Of a DNA stretch of 64,000 nucleotides, positions 25,817 through 34,167 are shown piece after piece (within the stretch, counting starts at the first letter, position 1; each line of letters opens with the position of its first letter). The stretch comes from DASRDS01 sp035570055 (lineage in GTDB: Bacteria > Gemmatimonadota > Gemmatimonadetes > Gemmatimonadales > Gemmatimonadaceae), in NCBI GenBank assembly GCA_035570055.1, contig DATMLM010000085.1, positions 62,001-126,000 of the forward strand. Reading direction: 5' to 3'. Under the pieces are notes generated by a model that was not told the origin of the DNA, made no database searches, and saw nothing but the letters and a program-made list of their open reading frames with translations. Both the position numbers and the translations under genes were made by a program.

Positions 25817-25973
25817 AACTAGCGCGTCTCCGGTATCGGGGTTACAAAGGACGAATTCTGAAACCCGTGACTCAGTTCCCGCGAACGTTTGCGACAAGGC
25901 TGCCGCCCTCCAGTCGAAAAGCGATGCATTTTGGCCGTCGACTCTCGCCGCCGGTCGAGCTTAGTGTCTCGCC

Positions 25974-26258
25974 ATGAAACGTCGAGCGAATCTTCGGCCG
26001 TTGGGCGACTCGTTGCGCGCGTTGCGGAAGCGCGCTGGTCTCACGCAGGAACAGGTTGCTCTCAGGGCCAACTTGGACCGGACGACGGTTGGTCGGTGGG
26101 AGCGCTGCGAGCGCGGAATCAGGTTCATCCAGCTGCAGAGGGTACTACTGGCGATGGGGGCGACTTTGCAGGATTTCGGGCGTGAGATGGAGGCGAGACG
26201 TATCGGAGGAGCCGCGAACCATGGTGCTGCTGTACTCCGTATAATAGATATTATGTAA
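25974..26258 (+). CDS. XRE-family (Cro/CI-type) DNA-binding protein
   Basis: 94 residues with one helix-turn-helix: LGDSLRALRKRAGLTQEQVA, then LRANLDRTTVGRWERCERGI. The C-terminal part (LQRVLLAMGATLQDFGREME) completes the five-helix domain, and the tail is short. It is divergent from pdxI (157-base gap, holding a near-palindrome around AACGTT at 25884) and convergent with the tandem-HTH gene. The last codons (IIDIM) are unusually AT-rich and contain an inverted repeat. Confidence 0.85.
   Translation: MKRRANLRPLGDSLRALRKRAGLTQEQVALRANLDRTTVGRWERCERGIRFIQLQRVLLAMGATLQDFGREMEARRIGGAANHGAAVLRIIDIM
26241..26254. repeat. AT-rich inverted repeat at the 3' end of the XRE gene
   Basis: ATAATA-GA-TATTAT is a perfect 6-bp inverted repeat with 2 central bases, overlapping the last codons of the XRE gene. 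It contains TATAAT (26240-26245) and is in sharp contrast to the GC-rich surroundings. It may be a promoter element or a binding site of one of the flanking regulators. Confidence 0.4.
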
Positions 26259-26302
26259 ACCATTCCCCAATGTGGATTGTGGAGAAAGACTGGGACAACT
26301 CC

Positions 26303-26998
26303 CTACTGGCCGGATACTGGCGGCAGACCGGCCGCCAACGGGTCCCTCTTCGTCGATCCAATAAAGGCATCGAGCTCGGCGTGCCGCACACCCAGGCGCC
26401 TGGATAAGGCCGCCTCGATCGCGTCCGAGCGCCGCATCCCGCTGAGCGTCGTCAGCAACGCGCCCAGGCTGAACCGCTTCGACCGCGCCGCGAAGCCGGC
26501 CAAGGATTCTGGCCACAGGGCGTAGCCGATGATCCGGCTCGCCGGCATGGCCGGCGTCACCACCGCCAGGTTGGCGAGCGCCAGGCGCTCGAGCGGGTTC
26601 GACCCTTCCCGATACGATGGATACGGCGGAGAGCGCCAGTCGATCGGCGGCCGGGGATCGCCCTGGGGAATCCCCGCCTCGGCGAGGATCTCGGCCAGCG
26701 CCGCCGGTCGGCGACTCGGCGGCACCTGCGGGTCGGCGTCGATCAGGTGCGACAGGATGGTGATCGGGACGCCGAGGCGCTCCGCGAGCAGACTCCGGAG
26801 CCGGACATAGGTGCGATGGCGGCGAAAGAGATTCGCGACCTGGGACTCATCGACCCCTGCCCCGGCCGACCAGGCGGCGATCGACTCAGGGAACAGCACG
26901 AGCTGCACGACCTCGCTCGCCGATAGCGCGGCGATGTGCCGGTGGATGTTTTCCACAGCGATGCGGACGATGACGTCGGAGCTCGTGCGCTCGGTCAC
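26303..26998 (-). CDS. Protein with two tandem HTH-like repeats, unknown
   Basis: 231 residues from GTG 26998 (an earlier GTG at 27052 would add 18 residues with poor codon bias). The N-terminal half and the C-terminal third are clearly duplicated: each has a PES(I/L)A segment (LFPESIAAW; LWPESLAGF), a Leu/Arg-rich helix, and RLGV plus ILSHLID or ELDAFIGS. The ending LxxRLGVxxxxL is typical of Cro/CI-like DNA-binding domains. It may therefore be a single-chain pseudo-dimer repressor. No known family is recognised. The flanking region contains direct and inverted repeats that could be its operator. Confidence 0.7.
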   Translation of the reverse strand: MTERTSSDVIVRIAVENIHRHIAALSASEVVQLVLFPESIAAWSAGAGVDESQVANLFRRHRTYVRLRSLLAERLGVPITILSHLIDADPQVPPSRRPAALAEILAEAGIPQGDPRPPIDWRSPPYPSYREGSNPLERLALANLAVVTPAMPASRIIGYALWPESLAGFAARSKRFSLGALLTTLSGMRRSDAIEAALSRRLGVRHAELDAFIGSTKRDPLAAGLPPVSGQ

Positions 26999-27094
26999 GC
27001 GTGGAAAACTATGTAAGACAGCGCTGGAGATCAAGACGCTAAGCGGCGGCACGGCAGCGGCTTAGCAGATTGGCACCGATGTGCAAATGAACCG

Positions 27095-27126
27095 TGTATG
27101 TGGAAAGTTTCCTTTGTATGGGAAGT
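27095..27126. promoter_or_regulatory. Direct and inverted repeat upstream of the tandem-HTH gene, candidate operator
   Basis: GGAAA-G-TTTCC (27102-27112) is a perfect 5-bp inverted repeat. It is flanked by a direct repeat, GTATGTGGAAAGT (about 27096) and GTATGGGAAGT (about 27116). TGGAAAACTATGT near 27002, in the assumed promoter of the tandem-HTH gene, is a related sequence. Binding by the nearby regulator is a guess. Confidence 0.3.
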
Positions 27127-27150
27127 GACCGATATCCCCCGCGCGGCGCC

Positions 27151-28971
27151 CTATTGAAGACCCGTCAGGACCTGGACGGCGAATGGCAATGACGGAATAC
27201 CGTTCGCGACCACGAACAGCGTCGCCGGGCCCCGCTCCAGCGAAAATGGTATCGTGACCGTCGTCGTCACCAGCGTCTGCCCGGTGGCCACACCCATGGA
27301 GGTGTGGTTGGACGTGCGACAATACTGGACGTGGCCGGTCGCCGTGTTCACCACCCGGACCAGCGGGTAGTTCGTCGGCGTCGTGGAATCGTCGCCGTAC
27401 GCGACGGCCTGGGAGAGACCGTTGAACTGCATGCCGGTGATCTGGATCGTCGTCCCGATCATGAGGTTCGCGGGGCACGTGACGATCACCGGGGCCGCGC
27501 CGGCGAACGGCGTCGCGGCCGCGGGATGATAGGCGTAGAACGAGGAATCATCCTCCCGGCAGAACAGCACATCGCCGTTCGGGAGCAACAGTAACCGGGT
27601 GAAGTACGTGGCCTGGTCGTTGTTCGGCGGATCACTCGTCCGATTGAACGTCGTGCCGTCGAACTCGAAGAACGAGCTCGGACCCTGATAATCCCCCTTC
27701 GCATCGATCGGACCGGCGCCGAACACGACATTGCCATTGACCAAGAGCGCGGCCGGGCCATCGACGATGCCGACGTTCTTCCCGCCCACCGTCGGCAGAT
27801 CGCCACCGTTGGTCCACGCGGGTGCGCCGCCCGGCGAATAGAACGCCGTGTGCTGCGTCGCACCCAGGAAGAGCGCCGCCGGCGTCGCGTTGTAGAGGAG
27901 GAGCGCCGGCCCGATCTCCTCGCCGGCGTCAGAGATGGAGACGGGGAGCGCGTTCCCGGGATTCCACGTGTCGCTGGCGATATCGTAGACCCACGTCGCC
28001 GTCGACGGCAGCGGCGGTTGCGTACAGCTGGGCGCGGCGATCGTGTTGTCCGGCATGAGCACCCACGACTCCTCGTCGCTGTCGGGGTCGACCGGGCGAT
28101 TCCCCATGGCCGTCCACTTCAGTGTCGCGGGGTCGAGCTTGGCGACGCTCCGGTCGCCCGAGGATCCCAAGAGAAACGTGCCGTCAGGCAAGACCGAGCA
28201 CGGCGCGTCACCAATGGTCGTCCAGAGCGCCCCGGCGGTGGTGCTCGGCGTCGGGACGCCGTCCCACGTATTCTTGACCGGGTCGTAGATCTCGCACGAG
28301 TTGTCGTAGTTCTCTTGGACCCCCATGCCGCCGGCGTCGGTGTACTCGCCGCCGCAGACCAGCACCCGCCCATCGGCGAGGACCGAGGACGCGAAATACT
28401 TTCGCGCCAGTCCAGAGTCGGCCAGTCGCGACCAGCTGCCGTTCGCGTACGAGCCCGTCACATCGGGCGTCAACTTCCACCACCGGGTCGTCGGCCAACT
28501 GGTGACGCCGAAGACGGACTTGCACTCCTGCATCATCACCGACCCGTCGGTGAGGAGAAACGCGGTCCCGCCGTTCGCGCTCGACACGCAGAAGATGATC
28601 TCCACGAGACTCCAGAGGATGCAGACGAGCACCTCGACGAGCGCGACGACCGAGCACACCACCAGCACGAGGATGCCGAAAATGAGGCAGACGAACGTGA
28701 CGACGATCCCCATGACAATGCAGACCAAACCGACGATGACCGCACAGACCCAGCTACACGGGATCCAGCCACAGCACTGCGGCGCCCACTGCAAGCAGCT
28801 CTTCACGGTGCTCCAGATGCCGTCGATGCACGAGATGACCGTCTGCTCCATCCAGGCGATGCATTTCTGGAAGAACTCCACGCCATACTCGGCGCACCGG
28901 AGGTACGTCAGGACGTAGTCCTGGGTGCAGTTCGAAGGCAGTTTGAGCCAGGTCCCACTCTGGAAGGCCAT
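27151..28971 (-). CDS. Kelch/galactose-oxidase-like propeller protein with N-terminal cysteine hendecad membrane helix
   Basis: 606 residues. Residues 1-130 are exceptional: cysteines at 15, 26, 37, 48, 59 and again at 84, 95, 106, 117, 128 are spaced exactly 11 apart, with a Cys-rich hinge between (66, 67, 72, 76). The second run lies in about 55 residues of unbroken hydrophobic helix, and the position 4 after each of its first four Cys is small (Gly, Gly, Ala, Ser). The rest is a kelch-type beta-propeller (ADGRVLVCGGEYTDAGG, CEIYDPVKNTWDG) with a C-terminal Ig-like domain resembling galactose oxidase, but I cannot assign copper ligands. The ATG at 28971 is the start of the Cys-rich segment. 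The gene upstream (28974) ends 2 bases before it. Confidence 0.8.
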   Translation of the reverse strand: MAFQSGTWLKLPSNCTQDYVLTYLRCAEYGVEFFQKCIAWMEQTVISCIDGIWSTVKSCLQWAPQCCGWIPCSWVCAVIVGLVCIVMGIVVTFVCLIFGILVLVVCSVVALVEVLVCILWSLVEIIFCVSSANGGTAFLLTDGSVMMQECKSVFGVTSWPTTRWWKLTPDVTGSYANGSWSRLADSGLARKYFASSVLADGRVLVCGGEYTDAGGMGVQENYDNSCEIYDPVKNTWDGVPTPSTTAGALWTTIGDAPCSVLPDGTFLLGSSGDRSVAKLDPATLKWTAMGNRPVDPDSDEESWVLMPDNTIAAPSCTQPPLPSTATWVYDIASDTWNPGNALPVSISDAGEEIGPALLLYNATPAALFLGATQHTAFYSPGGAPAWTNGGDLPTVGGKNVGIVDGPAALLVNGNVVFGAGPIDAKGDYQGPSSFFEFDGTTFNRTSDPPNNDQATYFTRLLLLPNGDVLFCREDDSSFYAYHPAAATPFAGAAPVIVTCPANLMIGTTIQITGMQFNGLSQAVAYGDDSTTPTNYPLVRVVNTATGHVQYCRTSNHTSMGVATGQTLVTTTVTIPFSLERGPATLFVVANGIPSLPFAVQVLTGLQ

Positions 28972-28973
28972 CG

Positions 28974-29255
28974 CTAGTTCCTCCGCGTCAGGTAGAGCGT
29001 GAGCCCGACGAGCTTGCCGACCGCCGAGCCGAGGAGCGACCAGATCGTGATCCACAGGGCCATGCGCGAGAGCGACATCGCGCCGGCGTGCCAGCGCCAC
29101 CCGTACCAGAGGACCGAGACGGGTAACACCACCGCGAGGAAGCGGGCGCCCATGGCGCAGCCGCATCTGTCCCCTGCCGCGCGCCATGGCGAGATGCCAA
29201 TGCGGCGCGGGATGTGGTGCTTGCGCTTCTTCCGTCGCCTGCGGTGCACGAGCAT
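28974..29255 (-). CDS. Small basic membrane protein preceding the propeller protein
   Basis: 93 residues. The N-terminus is very basic (HRRRRKKRKHHIPRR) and is followed by two hydrophobic segments (GARFLAVVLPVSVLWYGW; MALWITIWSLLGSAVGKLVG). The start has a strong ribosome site, GGGAGG 4 bases before ATG 29255. An internal ATG at 29153 would give just the two-helix part. Its stop lies 2 bases before the propeller gene's start, so the two are translationally linked and may form a complex in the membrane. No family recognised. Confidence 0.65.
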   Translation of the reverse strand: MLVHRRRRKKRKHHIPRRIGISPWRAAGDRCGCAMGARFLAVVLPVSVLWYGWRWHAGAMSLSRMALWITIWSLLGSAVGKLVGLTLYLTRRN

Positions 29256-29334
29256 CAGGCCTCCCGCGGCGATCCAACGTAGACCGAGCAGGAGGGTGAC
29301 ACAAGCAAGACGCGGCTAGGTCACGAGGATGCCG

Positions 29335-30132
29335 TTATCGACCCGGGAGTTGCCCCGTGAACACCAAGCGGCCCTCGCCCTTGAGGGACGGCCTGTCACC
29401 CGTGAAGCGGACGGCGAGGGTCGAGCCCGAACGGGTCGTCAGGGCGACTGGCGAAGACAAAAGGCCCCAGGCGGTCAGCAAGGCCGCGGTGGCGACCGCA
29501 CCCGTCCCGCAGGCTAAGGTCTCACCCTCGACCCCGCGCTCGTACGTGCGCATCCGCCCCGCAGGCGTCACGAAATTCACGTTGGCCCCGGCCGGGCCCA
29601 GCATGGGGTCGTGGCGGAGGTGCGCGCCCTCGGTGGCCACATCGACCGCGTCGACATCATCCACGAGCACGACGAGGTGTGGGACTCCCGCGACCGCGTA
29701 CCCGATGCGGCGGGCAGACCGTGGGCGCGCGGTCACGGGTTGATCCGTGACGAGCGAATTCACCGGGTCGAGGTCGATCTCCGGCTGACCGTTCACCAGG
29801 CGCCCCGGGATCTCACCTGCCTCGGTCAGGATCGTGATCTCACCGGTGAGCCCGAGCAGGGACGCGAGCCGCACGGTGCACAAGGTCGCGTTGCCGCAGA
29901 GCGCCGCTTGCGACCCGTCCGCGTTGAGATAAAAAATCCCGAGCGAGCCCGGGGACATCCGCACGACGAACACCACCCCGTCGGCGCCAACACCCGTCCC
30001 GCGCGCACACAGGGCCTGCACCCAGTCAGCGCTGAACATGCTGAACATGTGGCTGCGCGGTCGCTCACTCAGCTCGAAGAACACGAAATCATTCCCCGAG
30101 CCCGTCAGCTTGTAGAACTGCCCATCCTTCAT
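29335..30132 (-). CDS. dapF: Diaminopimelate epimerase
   Basis: 265 residues. Converts LL-2,6-diaminopimelate to the meso form for lysine and peptidoglycan. The two catalytic cysteines are Cys79 (ADGSQAALCGNAT) and Cys208 (EGETLACGTGAVA), and the N-terminus has the family's FYKLTGSGNDF. The first motif is CGNAT rather than the usual CGNGxRC, a small deviation. It overlaps the glycosyltransferase stop by 4 bases (ATGA). Confidence 0.95.
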   Translation of the reverse strand: MKDGQFYKLTGSGNDFVFFELSERPRSHMFSMFSADWVQALCARGTGVGADGVVFVVRMSPGSLGIFYLNADGSQAALCGNATLCTVRLASLLGLTGEITILTEAGEIPGRLVNGQPEIDLDPVNSLVTDQPVTARPRSARRIGYAVAGVPHLVVLVDDVDAVDVATEGAHLRHDPMLGPAGANVNFVTPAGRMRTYERGVEGETLACGTGAVATAALLTAWGLLSSPVALTTRSGSTLAVRFTGDRPSLKGEGRLVFTGQLPGR

Positions 30133-30905
30133 AGCCGGCCTGTGATCGACCACCAGCGAAGCCGCCAGACCATCCACACCGCCTCGCGAACGATGCTCCG
30201 CGACATCTTGCTCGTCCCTTCCGTCCGATCGACGAACACGATCGGTATCTCCACGATCCGAAAGCCCTTCTTCCACGCCCGAAAACTCATCTCGATCTGG
30301 AACGCATACCCGCCCGATTTCACCTCGTTCAGGTCGATCGTCTCCAGCACCGACCGGCGAAAGCACTTGAACCCGCCGGTCGAGTCGTCGAGGTGCAGTC
30401 CGGTCACCGCCCGGGCATAGACGTTGGCGAAGTAGCTCAGGATGAGGCGCGACATCGGCCAGTTGACGACCGTCACCCGCCCCTTGCGATACCGGGAGCC
30501 GAGCACGAGATCGGCGCCCCGCATCGCCCGCAGGAAGTCGTTGAGGTGCGCCGGATCATGCGAAAAATCCGCATCCATCTCGAACACGTACGCGTAGTCG
30601 CGCTCGAGCGCCCACCGGAACCCGGCCACGTACGCCGTGCCCAGTCCCATCTTCCCCGGCCGATGCAACGCATGCACGCGCGAGTCGCACTCGGCCAGCG
30701 CGTCGACGATCGCCCCCGTGCCATCGGCCGAGTTGTCGTCGACGACCAGCACCTCGAGCCGGGGATCTTGCGCCAGCACCGCCGCGATCAAGCGCTCGAT
30801 GTTCGGCTTCTCGTTGTATGTCGGCACGATCACGAGCGCGCGCTCGTTCTCCCCGAGCGCGCCGGTCTCCTCGCCGAACTCCCCCGAGGCGCGGAGTCGC
30901 CCCAC
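30129..30905 (-). CDS. Polyprenol-phosphate mannosyl/glycosyltransferase (GT2, DPM1-like)
   Basis: 258 residues of GT-A fold. Motifs are VIVPTYNEKPNIERL, VVDDNSADGTG, the metal DxD in FEMDADFSHDPAHL, and GSRYRKG. Short, without C-terminal transmembrane helices, as in soluble Dpm1-type enzymes that make polyprenol-phosphate-mannose. Start: GTG 30905 shares one base with the upstream stop (TAGTG), and no ATG is available. Co-transcribed with the YfhO-like protein upstream and dapF downstream. Confidence 0.9.
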   Translation of the reverse strand: MGRLRASGEFGEETGALGENERALVIVPTYNEKPNIERLIAAVLAQDPRLEVLVVDDNSADGTGAIVDALAECDSRVHALHRPGKMGLGTAYVAGFRWALERDYAYVFEMDADFSHDPAHLNDFLRAMRGADLVLGSRYRKGRVTVVNWPMSRLILSYFANVYARAVTGLHLDDSTGGFKCFRRSVLETIDLNEVKSGGYAFQIEMSFRAWKKGFRIVEIPIVFVDRTEGTSKMSRSIVREAVWMVWRLRWWSITGRL

Positions 30906-33340
30906 TATGCGGCCGCCTCCGACCGTCGCTCGGGCGGACGACGCACGAGCGTCAGGCCGAGCCACGCCACGGTCACGAGCAGCATGCCGAACGTGATTTT
31001 TTCGCCGAGGGGGAGCGCCGGATCGTGGAACTCGAGGTCGATCGTCGTCGCGCCGGTCGGCAGCGGCACGCCGATGAGCGTGTAATCGGCACGACCCGTC
31101 TGGGCCGGATGACCATCCACTGTCGCCGTCCAACCGGGATAGTAGTTCTCGGACACGACGAGCGACGCGTTCGCCGGCGCCGGAGCGCTCAGCTTGAACG
31201 TCATGTGCCCGGGGTCGTATCGCGTGCTGGTGACCGAGACCGGCAATGGCTCAGGCAGGGCTTTCACATCGGTCGCGACCGGCACGTGCGCCGACGTGTC
31301 GAAGATCGCCGCGCGGAGCGGATCGAACCGTGGGTCTTGCACCGTGGCCAGCGCCTGCGCGTCCGGCGCGCGCACGGCGATCGGCGTCACCCACGCGACG
31401 GGGTTGTCTCCTGGCAGGCGATAGAGGTCCACGATGGATCCCGCGGCGTTCTTGATGGGGCCGACGACCTTGGTCGCGCCCGGAATGGGCACCGAGTCCA
31501 CGTTCGTGAGCAAGAACCGGACGTTCAGCAGTCGCCAGATCTGAGGACTGCCGATCTGATCGGCGATCAGGTTGTCATAGCGGCGGAGCTCGTTGCCGTG
31601 ATACCCCGTGGCCTCTCGCACGCCATGCACCATCGGCAAGTTCCCGCCGAACTCCGGGTCGTGATACGCCGCGCCCTCGGCGAGCGGGATCGATAAGAGG
31701 CGACCCGGCTGCGGCTCGCGCTTGATCGCGTCGAGCGCGGCGTCGGACGCGAACGTGATCGAGGCCGGTGGTGAGAACTTCCAGTAGAGGCGCTCGACAC
31801 TCCATAGCTCGACCACCATCACGGCGGTCACGATGTAGGCGCCAATGACCGGATCGGCCCGCTCGCGCGAGACCACGAGGATCGCGCCGCCGACGAGTAG
31901 CACGACCACCAGCGCGCGAATGGCGCCGAACGTCACGTACGGTGCGTTGGCCAAGACCTTCTCGTACGCCTGAGTCGGGGCAAATGTGCCGGCGAACGTG
32001 ACGAGGGCGCCCGACACCGCCAGGACCGCGATGAACGCGGCGAACCCCATCGCAATGAACACGTACGTGCGGCTCACGCGGCGCGCGAGCATGGCATCGA
32101 CGCCCTCGCCCGCGAGCGCCGCGATGGCGAACGAGGTAATGAAAAAGAATGCCGCCGGCGCCCGGAAATACTTCGTGCCAGGCACCAGATAGTAGATGAG
32201 GTGATAGAACGGCGTGGCGCCGCCCAACGACCACAAGAAGCCGATGACGGCCACGATCAGCCAGAACCGGACGCCCCGCCGCTTCTCGCCCGCGGGCGCG
32301 GCGAAGAAGCCGGCGAAGGCCAGCAGGTAGACGGCGGCACCGATGAACTCACTGTGGTGATGGATGCCGTTCCGGCCGAAATAGTTGTCGAGGATGCCCG
32401 TGAACTCGGGCAGGTACGTATTCAGGATCTCCTCGGGCGGCATCGAGTACGACGTCACGAACTGGTACGGCTCGAGGCCCAAGCTCGCATTGCCGCCACC
32501 CGCACGCGGCGAGTACGGGATGTAGGAGAGGAACGGCCCGTAGTAGATCGCGGCGATCAAGAGACCGGCCGCGACGGCGACGACCAAGAGCCCGAGACGC
32601 TGGAACGCGACCTGGCGAGAGACCCGGTCCGCGCGGTCGGGCTCCCAGAAAACCGCATACAGCGCGACCGCACCCATCCCTAAGAGGCAGTACTGCATGA
32701 CCTGCGGGTGCGGCGTCAGGATCCCGAGACCGACAAGCAGCGCGAGTGTCGGGTAGGCCCACCGCCGCCCGCGCATCGCGTAGAGCGCCACCATCGAGAT
32801 CATCGGGAACAATGCGCTCACGTACATCTTCCCGTCGTGGCCTGGCGAGACGTAGGAGGCGAATGGGCCGCCGAGCATGTAGGCCAGGCCGCCGAAGAGT
32901 GCGCCGTAGAACGACAGGCCGAACGCTCTCAGGAACAGATAGGTGAACCATCCGGCGAGGAACTCGTGGATGATGAACGACCACGTGAGGGCGACATCGC
33001 AGGGCACCAGCATGCGGAGGAGCTGCATGGGGTAGAACACATCGCCGTTGGCGGCTCCGGCGATGTAGGGCACGCCGCCAAAGACGTATGGGTTCCACTG
33101 TGGGATGTGGCCGGTCGCTTTCCACCAATGCGTGCCGAACTCGCACACGATGTAGCCGCCGATGTACTGGTCGCTCCTCGGCGTTATCAAGAAGCCGCCG
33201 GTCAGCGCCGGGTAGGCGAGAATGAGCGTCGCCAACACACAGACCGCGGCGGCCCACCACATCGCATGGGCCGGCTCGGTGGCGAGCGGCGTGGCTCGCG
33301 AAGGGGTGCCCTTCTCCTTCTCAACCGCTGTCTTCACCAT
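30905..33340 (-). CDS. YfhO-family large membrane protein (putative glycosyltransferase)
   Basis: 811 residues with about 12 transmembrane segments and a long C-terminal extracytoplasmic part. The N-terminal loop carries Asp and Trp residues typical of GT-C-like enzymes (PRSDQYIGGY, QWNPYVFGGVPYIAGA). YfhO-type proteins transfer sugars from polyprenol carriers. The adjacent Dpm1-like enzyme may make the donor. Start ATG 33340 (MVKTAVEKEKG) is preferred because upstream codons run into the hairpin repeat at 33406-33471. Confidence 0.85.
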   Translation of the reverse strand: MVKTAVEKEKGTPSRATPLATEPAHAMWWAAAVCVLATLILAYPALTGGFLITPRSDQYIGGYIVCEFGTHWWKATGHIPQWNPYVFGGVPYIAGAANGDVFYPMQLLRMLVPCDVALTWSFIIHEFLAGWFTYLFLRAFGLSFYGALFGGLAYMLGGPFASYVSPGHDGKMYVSALFPMISMVALYAMRGRRWAYPTLALLVGLGILTPHPQVMQYCLLGMGAVALYAVFWEPDRADRVSRQVAFQRLGLLVVAVAAGLLIAAIYYGPFLSYIPYSPRAGGGNASLGLEPYQFVTSYSMPPEEILNTYLPEFTGILDNYFGRNGIHHHSEFIGAAVYLLAFAGFFAAPAGEKRRGVRFWLIVAVIGFLWSLGGATPFYHLIYYLVPGTKYFRAPAAFFFITSFAIAALAGEGVDAMLARRVSRTYVFIAMGFAAFIAVLAVSGALVTFAGTFAPTQAYEKVLANAPYVTFGAIRALVVVLLVGGAILVVSRERADPVIGAYIVTAVMVVELWSVERLYWKFSPPASITFASDAALDAIKREPQPGRLLSIPLAEGAAYHDPEFGGNLPMVHGVREATGYHGNELRRYDNLIADQIGSPQIWRLLNVRFLLTNVDSVPIPGATKVVGPIKNAAGSIVDLYRLPGDNPVAWVTPIAVRAPDAQALATVQDPRFDPLRAAIFDTSAHVPVATDVKALPEPLPVSVTSTRYDPGHMTFKLSAPAPANASLVVSENYYPGWTATVDGHPAQTGRADYTLIGVPLPTGATTIDLEFHDPALPLGEKITFGMLLVTVAWLGLTLVRRPPERRSEAAA

Positions 33341-33405
33341 GGCGGCGAAAACTGCCGCTTGCTCGCCGGGTACGCTAGCGGGAAAACGGGCTGCGGCTCG
33401 GGGGC

Positions 33406-33471
33406 GCGGACGACATATGGGCTCCGGACGATGTTCGAAAAGCAGATCGCCTACGCCCATATGTCGTCCGC
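33406..33471. repeat. Hairpin repeat element, copy 2
   Basis: Arms GCGGACGACATATGGGC (33406-33422) and its exact reverse complement (33455-33471) form a 17-bp stem. The inner CGAT (33429-33432) pairs with ATCG (33446-33449). The loop shares GATGTTCG and AGCAGATCGC with copy 1. The outer GGACGACATAT is common to both copies. The next part of the stem differs, and both arms differ in a matched way. Located between two divergent genes. Confidence 0.85.
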
Positions 33472-33510
33472 TGGCGGTCCTACCTGCTATTCGACTACGT
33501 TGCCCCGCGC

Positions 33511-34167
33511 ATGTCGACCACCAATCGGGCCTTCTACGACGAGCGGTACCACTACGGCGAAGACGTCGACCGTCCGAATCCCGAGCGGCTGTGGCATGCC
33601 TTGAGTGCGCTAGAGCCCCTTGGGGGCACGCGGTTTCTGGATCTGGGGTCAGGCGTCGGGTGGGCGACGGCGCTGGCGGTCGCTCGCGGCGGCGTGGGCA
33701 ACGCCATCGGGCTCGATTTCTCTGAGACGGCGATCAGCCTTGCCGCACAGCGGGAGAAGCCGCGTGAGCAGATCGCGTGGGTCGTGGGCGATGGCATGAC
33801 ATTGCCATTTGGCGATGCGACGTTCGATCGCGTTTTTTCGTTCGGGTCAATGGAACATTTTCCCGATGTGCGGCAAGGGTTCCGCGAGATGGCGCGCGTG
33901 CTGACGCCCGATGGATTCGGCGTGACTGTCGTGCCGAACTTCTACATCAAGACTGCGCAACCCATCGAGCACCGGGATACGCTCGCGGGGTGGAAGCGCA
34001 TTATTGAAGGGGCCGGGCTTCGCGTCGTCCGCGTGGCCGGCGACCCTGGGCCCGCGATACTCAAGAACCGGCGACCGCTCCGCATCGCGCTGCGCCTGGC
34101 GCTTCGCGCGATAGGCTCACTGCCGCCGCTCCGCTACCAGTTCATTTTCCTTGTGCGCAAAGCGTGA
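33511..34167 (+). CDS. Class I SAM-dependent methyltransferase
   Basis: 218 residues. The SAM-binding motif is FLDLGSGVGWATALAV, then LDFSETAI, and post-motif VVGDGMTLPFGDATFD and FSFGSMEHF. Family 11-like, common in polysaccharide and natural-product loci. The C-terminal part is basic (RIALRLALRAIG). Its last 51 bases overlap the convergent flippase-like gene. Substrate unknown; the neighbours suggest a cell-surface glycan. Confidence 0.9.
   Translation: MSTTNRAFYDERYHYGEDVDRPNPERLWHALSALEPLGGTRFLDLGSGVGWATALAVARGGVGNAIGLDFSETAISLAAQREKPREQIAWVVGDGMTLPFGDATFDRVFSFGSMEHFPDVRQGFREMARVLTPDGFGVTVVPNFYIKTAQPIEHRDTLAGWKRIIEGAGLRVVRVAGDPGPAILKNRRPLRIALRLALRAIGSLPPLRYQFIFLVRKA

Noticed and set aside
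27069..27084. Sigma-54-like site TGGCAC...TGCA
   Set aside because: GG and GC are 9 instead of 10 bases apart, and no plus-strand gene follows.
27850..28977. A 375-codon plus-strand frame opposite the propeller gene
   Set aside because: Antisense to a gene with a kelch pattern and a clear Cys periodicity. The product is Arg/Asp/Glu-rich without a fold signature.
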